From Sipunculus nudus (taxonomy: Eukaryota > Annelida > Sipuncula > Golfingiida > Sipunculidae), in the NCBI GenBank assembly GCA_026874595.1, contig CM049308.1:15748001-15812000 (forward strand): a DNA stretch of 64,000 bases, written 5' to 3'. The position numbers and the translations under genes are program-made. This document shows, one piece after another, positions 58,265 to 64,000 of the stretch. Position 1 is the stretch's first letter, and each line of letters starts with the position of its first letter. Under the pieces are notes generated by a model. That model made no database searches and had not been told where the DNA came from. It saw only the letters and a program-made list of their open reading frames with translations.

Positions 58265-60166
58265 ACAAGGGACCTATGGGTCACTGTGCTCAACTGACGT
58301 TAACCTTGAAGGTAAAAATCTAAAATAATATCAAATGGAGATAAAGTGTAAGAGGAAGAGGTAATAAAGGCCATGGTTGGTTTATATGATTGGTTTGTAT
58401 TGATGAGCAAGAAATTGTTGCAAATAATATTTTGTGACCTGACCATGTGTTTCCTAATGTTGAAACTGAAGCATGTGAGCAGTTTGTGAACAAATGATCT
58501 GTACAATTACCATGATCATTAGTTGGCTTTTCGATTAACTGTTGACATTTCAGTAGTTTACACATTTGTTCAATCGAATCTTTTTTTTTGGTATAATTTA
58601 TATTATTAAATATATGTTTTTTTTTTATGAAATGTATACAGTTGAAATATAACTAATTAACAACATAAAACATGGCAAACAAAGCCTGATCTCAAATTCT
58701 GCTGATGCCGGAAAATAATGAACAAATGTTTGTAATAAATCCTCATTTTTTTATCACATCAATTTTTTTTTAATTTAAGTTTATATTTCTATACATTTTC
58801 AATATAACATATATATCTGAATATAAAAGTTGATTCATAATTTTCAATTGCATCATCATAAATCTCAATCTTGTCAGATAACACCACATCATGCATACAA
58901 ATGTTTATTTATTTTTTACCACAAAAATATATCTTTAAAATATGCAAAACAATAAATATCTAAAAAAAATACTTGATTTAGATTTCACAATTTTTTATTG
59001 TGTCTTTATTTATCCATAATGTGCTTCATATTTTATCATAATTTAAGCATACTGATGGGTTCCATTATGAATGGTAAAATCATTTAAAATAAAAATGATT
59101 TCTTTAAAAATGCTACATTACACAACATTGCATCTTCTGGATTACACCTTGAATTACTTTTTCAAGGAAAGGTTTTGCATATCAGAGTGGAAACAGCATT
59201 ACAATTAAGGAGATACAGTGAAACAATAACAATACTGCATAACACTTGGTGGGTTGGGTTTGCGGGGGGGGGGGGGGGGTCATTGGGGTGTTGATATGAG
59301 AATAACTGTACACCTGTCACCGCAGGGGATCTCCCCCAGTGACTGTAACAAATCAGAAACCCTGGCATAGCTGACTTCCAGTGACCTGGAGTGGGACCCT
59401 GCATCTGTAATCTGTAAACAAAGCAAATGACTACAATAGAGCCTCAAGAAAAAAATCAATAACTAGCTTAATTTTCAAGCTTTTACTTCCAAATTTCAGA
59501 TTTGAACAAATTAAATATTTATGTTTACATGCTGTGAAAATTAAATCAATGGTACTTACAGGAAAAAAATGTGCCATGGTCAAAGTTGGGCAAAATTTAA
59601 GGTACTGATTTTATTTTTATGCTAATTACTTAAAAAATTTACAAAATTCAGATCTAATTTTGGGTAAACAATTGAATCTTAATTAAACATAGTTATATAC
59701 TAGGGAAAACAGACTCTAGTTTCAAAATTGTTCATGTTAAGTGAGTAAATATTTTTCCTGATTTTTCACAAAGTCCATTATGTTTGGGCCCATAACTTAA
59801 AGAATTTATACTTAACAGACTTAATTTCTGGCATGAACATAGGAACTATATAGAAGAATATTTATGGTAAATATGAGGAAAAACAGATGAGTGGTTTTGA
59901 TATTAGGCAGTCCTGAAGTGTGAAAATAGGATTTTAATAAAAAATTGAGGTTTTTCCTTAATTTCTCAAAGGAACGAAGTCGCAAAGACCCAGTTTTCGG
60001 CTTGGTAGGAGATCTTGGGGACATCTAACATTACGCTGAATTTTGGATTCCTAGGTCTTACGGTTTCAAAACGTGCCACATCTACGGACGGACGGACGGA
60101 CGGACGGACGGACGACGGACAATGGACCACGACTATAGCTCAGATGACTTATAGTCAGCTGAGCTA
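58265..60166 (+). mobile_element. F1 element copy 10 (1.9 kb), inverted twin of copy 2
   Basis: From ACAAGGGACCTATGGGTCAC to GTCAGCTGAGCTA. Host AGGTTTTTA / ATAAAAAATTGAGG is continuous at 60840-60859 and elsewhere, which fixes both ends and shows no clear duplication. Length, 16-G run (59264-59279), ACGG array and the rest closely match copy 2 (7216-9121) in reverse. Non-coding. Confidence 0.85.
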
Positions 60167-61403
60167 ATAAAAAATTGAGGTTTTTCCTTAATTTCTCAAA
60201 GGAACGAAGTCACAAAGACCCCGTTTTCAGCTTGGTAGTAGATCTTGGGGCATCTAACATTATGCCAACAACCTTGGGAGCATAGAGAGCTGCACTGAAT
60301 GACCAACAGTGACCACAGTGGACTGCTTGACATTGTAAGGGAATACAACAAGAGCCTCCAAAAAAATTCAATAACTAGCCTAATTTTGCAGCTTTTATTT
60401 TGAAATTTCAGATTTTAACAGATTAAATCCTTATTTGTATATGCTGTAAAAATTAGATGCACAGTACTTACAGGAAAAAAACGTGCCATGGTCAGAGTTG
60501 GGCAAAATTTAAGGTACCAATTTTTTATTTTTGTTAATATTTTAAAAAATTTAAAAGATTTTGATCTAATTTTGGGTATACAATTTAATTTTGATTAATT
60601 AAAGTTATATTACTGGAAAAAAAGTTTATAGCTTTAACATATTTTGTGTTAAGTGATCAAATATCTTTCCTGATTTTTTACACAATGCATTATGTTTGGG
60701 CCCATAACTTTTTAAATTTACATAATACAGACATAAATTCTGGCATGTACATAGGAACTATATAGAGGAATAATTATGGTAAATATGATGAAAAACAGAT
60801 GAGTGGTTTTGATATTAGGCAGTCCTGAAGTGTAAAAATAGGTTTTTAATAAAAAATTGAGGTTTTTCCTTAATTTCTAAAAGGAACGATGTCACAAAGA
60901 CCCAGTTTTCGGCTTGGTAGGAGATCTTGGGGAAATCTAACATTATGCCGAATTTTGGATTCCTAGGTCTTACGGTTTCAAAACGTGCCACATCTACGGA
61001 CGGACGGACGGACGGACGGACAGACGGACGGACGACGGACAATGGACCACGACTATAGCTCAGATGACTTATAGTCAGCTGAGCTAAAAAGGTTCATGCC
61101 AAAAAAACTAGTAACAGGCTTCTGCTATATAACATTATAAACAATATATAACCATATTTTCTAATTCAGGTATATAAAGGGGAAAATAATAGGCTTTCCT
61201 TTCTTATTTTTCTTAATACATGTGTATTAACTTTATTTGTGGGTTCACTTTGCAAAGATAAAATGTGTGTTCATCGACTAAATGTGGGTTCACAATTTGA
61301 GTGTTTAATGCCCATGAACCCATATTTTCATGCACAAAATGTGGGTTTAGTTGTTGTTTTAGCCCCCAAAATTTGAACCCTGTATAATGCATTTCCACCA
61401 GAA

Positions 61404-62350
61404 ACAAGTGGCTCATGGGCCATGAAGCTCAGCTGAATTCAAGGAATCTTGAACAATGGTAATATGACTCCCAGATTGCTAAAATCATGCATTTTGCTAA
61501 TTATAGTTCTTATAAATAGGTTACAGTGACCTTATTTAGGCTTTCCAAGAAGATTTTACCAGGAACTTCCTAGTTACTAAGTTAAAATTTTAGAATTTCT
61601 ACATCCAACTGCTACAATTTGTCTCATTAGACTAAGAGTGCGCTAAAATCATGATCTTTCACAAAGCTTGCAGAATATTGGTCACACCTACCGTGACATT
61701 TTTTGAGGTTTTCAAGAAAATTTTACAGGAACCTGTCTGGATCTTAATCAAATTAGAAGTTTCTAGGTCCAACTGTAATCAATCATGCAGATCTGTCCTT
61801 TAGAGTGTTCAAATCATGTTCTTTCACATATCTTGCAGAATATAGGTAACTATGACCTAATTTCAGGTTTCAAAGGAGATCTGCCTAGAACTTCCCGAGA
61901 ATGTATAGTTAGATGTCCTCAGATCTAGGACAAATGGCTAACGTTTGTACCCAAAAAATATCCAGACTGCTTTATTTGAAGGTCTCAAAGAAAGAGAAAA
62001 AATGCATAAAAATTAAGAAAAAATACAGGTCTTCTGGAAATGAAGAAGCACTCAATGATCAATAAGCATGGGGAAATCACGGCAATCAATGCACAAGTGA
62101 TTCAGATACTTGTTTTGTATCAAATTTTAAAAATAATACCTTTGAGCCCTATAGCTCAGCCAAGCAATGTAGGTCACAGTGACCTAATTTCAGGTTTCCG
62201 AAGAGATTCTTAATGGAACTCAACGGGTGTTCAGTTAGAATTTTCTAGGTCAAGTGGTTATGATTTGTGCCCTGTTAACAGAAGACCAGCCAGCTAGACA
62301 ATGGACAAAGAGTGATTGCTATAGCTCAGATGACTTTGTCAGCTGAGCTA
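61404..62350 (+). mobile_element. F1 element copy 11 (947 bp)
   Basis: Left end ACAAGTGGCTCATGGGCCATG plus AGCTCAGCTGAA; right end TAGCTCAGATGACTTTGTC then AGCTGAGCTAAAAAAA. The interior holds two or three diverged units of the CTAGGTC...TTTCAGGTTTC type seen in copies 4 and 9. Confidence 0.75.
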
Positions 62351-62785
62351 AAAAAAATTAGCATAATTTATTATTTTCGTTACATGTTATGTGTTATGGA
62401 TAAAATACCAAAGGTGGGTTCATTTTGCACAGTACAAATGTTGGTTTTCTGAAAAAAAATTAATCTCTGTGAAAATAAAAATGTGGGTTCCTAAGTTGTG
62501 TGTCTGTTATGCAGTGGATTTATAAACCATTTTAAAGGTAATGGTGTAGTTTAAGGTTTTTTTCATAAAAGGCCTATATTACCAATTGTTAACGCATTAT
62601 TTCCACATTTGTGTGGTTGTATTATAAGAAAGAATGTATGGTTATATAAGAATAAGGCATATATAGTGTAATAACCAATATATTTTATATAGAATGACAT
62701 AAACTGCACAAATATAGCTTGTTTTCCTGGCGATGTCATGAACGTCATGGAGAAAGATCAAAATTGGAGCCAATATAGTCGACTT
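62351..62785. other. Unassigned stretch
   Basis: AT-rich, no feature recognised. Confidence 0.5.
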
Positions 62786-64000
62786 TAATACTCTGACAAG
62801 ACTGCCATGAAGAAAAACAGTAAAAGTTTTGAGATTTACAGATGGACAGGCAAGTGGACAGAATGGACTAATACCTTTATTTCACTTTCATGGGAATAAT
62901 GCATTTAAGTTTATATATAAGCCTATTTTTTTAGCATATCCACTTTTTCATTAAATGTTTTTATATGAATCGTTTTTTTTTTATTTACAAGTTTTATGAA
63001 TTTTTAATAAAAAAACTGAAAATACAAGTTAAAAAATTAGAATTGTTGCAATCATTATATATCCAGGGTGTAGCTCATATTTGGTCATATTATGCATACA
63101 CATATTTTATTTTTAAATCACAAATGTTTAAACAGAATTTAAAAGAAAATAATGCTACAACATGGCATCTACAAGATTATTCCTTGAATCACTATTAAAA
63201 AGTTTTGCACATTGGAGTTTTCAGTACATGCTTAATTTTATTCACTGAAATAAAATAAAAGATTCAGTAAATTTGATAAAATAAAACATCTTTTCAAATA
63301 AAGTATACACACTGTTGGTTGAATGAGGGACAAACAATATCATTGTGCTAATTACTATCTAAGCTTTAATTTATTACTGGAATTAATAGTCAATTTCACA
63401 GGTGGTGAAGTTTTTACTCTTCTGAAGTAAGGAATTACTTATCTGATGAACATCCACACTTTCATAGCAATACATCACTTTGTGGACACAATTAAATGTG
63501 CACTTCAATCATTGTAACCCTTGTGGTACAATACAAAATTTAAAATGTAGCATAGCCTTGAATAAGAATGAATCAAATGCAGAAAATAATAACATATTAA
63601 CAATAATCATCTTGTTTATGCACCACCTGGTGGGGGGGGGGGGGGAGTGCAGGGCAGAGGGGAAGCCTGCTGGTAGTGGCCAAGCTGAGCCAAGGCAAGC
63701 TGCCTGGGGTGGGTTACATAATGCAAGTGAAGGCTGTACTACTAGGTGGGCTAAATGTAAACAACACTTGTCATGGTGTATGAAAACTTGAATAAAAGCT
63801 ACCCTTTTCAATCAATTCCTTTGAAATTTCAGGTTTTAAAAGATTAAATCCTTAAATATATATATGCTGTGAGAATTAAATCAACAGTGCTTACAGGGAA
63901 AAAACGTGCCATTGCCAAAGTTGGACAATATTTATGGTATTGATTTCTTATGCTAATAACTTGAAAAATTTGCAAAATTCAGATCTAATTTTGGGTAAAC
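62786..64000 (+). repeat. Partial paralogue of the F1 copy 1 left half (runs off the window)
   Basis: From ACTCTGACAAGA onward it parallels about 5900-7110: AGATGGACAGGC, AATGCATTTAAG, the poly-G block and AAACGTGCCATTGCCAAAG all occur in the same order. The ACAAGGGACC left end is missing. Confidence 0.75.

Larger units (their letters stand above)
54505..61086 (+). mobile_element. F1 element copy 8, composite host of copies 9 and 10
   Basis: Left end ACAAGGGACCCATGGGTCAC at 54505; the next unpaired right end GTCAGCTGAGCTA is at 61086. Host sequence GAGTTAA/AAATTAATCC is continuous in copy 7 (40768-40784). Inside, two partly redundant F1 bodies (57100-58264 and 60271-61086) suggest that two elements are fused or one was duplicated, so the outer extent is uncertain. 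Confidence 0.55.

Overview
The window is animal nuclear DNA, most likely from a bivalve or other lophotrochozoan mollusc. It is AT-rich and carries two conserved animal genes with spliceosomal introns. Most of the rest is a dense, deeply nested set of transposable elements whose layout (short subterminal inverted repeats, terminal palindromes, internal tandem arrays) recalls pearl/DINE-1/Helentron-like elements of bivalves and insects. The species cannot be read from the sequence.

Genes. The last four coding exons of MEMO1 lie on the + strand at 295-3330. On the - strand, 52567 to 42404, are five consecutive exons of a ZNF318-like matrin-type zinc-finger gene. They form one uninterrupted frame of 2600 residues, and the gene's first exon(s) must lie beyond 64000. 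No other complete host gene could be supported. One possible small terminal exon (39659-39702, - strand) is listed at low confidence.

Repeats. 5733-19452 is one element (family F1, copy 1) broken by three insertions: a second F1 copy (7216-9121), an L1-like LINE (9500-14932) and a family-F2 element (15079-18911). 21195-33178 is an older element with ACAGGCCTCCCAC ends and palindrome-rich subterminal regions. It hosts F1 copy 3, which contains F1 copy 4, which in turn contains F1 copy 5 and an F3 element: four insertion levels. 34092-35854 is a cluster of five foldback/MITE-like elements. 38339-38541 is a short MITE. 40443-41768 is another F1 copy. 53322-62350 is a second nested F1/F2/F3 cluster, and 62786-64000 repeats the 5.9-7.2 kb sequence.

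Several insertion sites can be reconstructed inside this window because an uninterrupted paralogue is also present. This gives direct evidence for element ends, for the LINE target-site duplication, and for the absence of a clear target-site duplication in F1 insertions. No transposase, Rep/helicase or other enzyme for F1-F3 is encoded here, so these copies look non-autonomous.

The LINE is the only element with recognisable proteins. Its ORF1 is open; its ORF2 (endonuclease, reverse transcriptase, C-terminal zinc knuckle) is broken by four in-frame stops and one frameshift.
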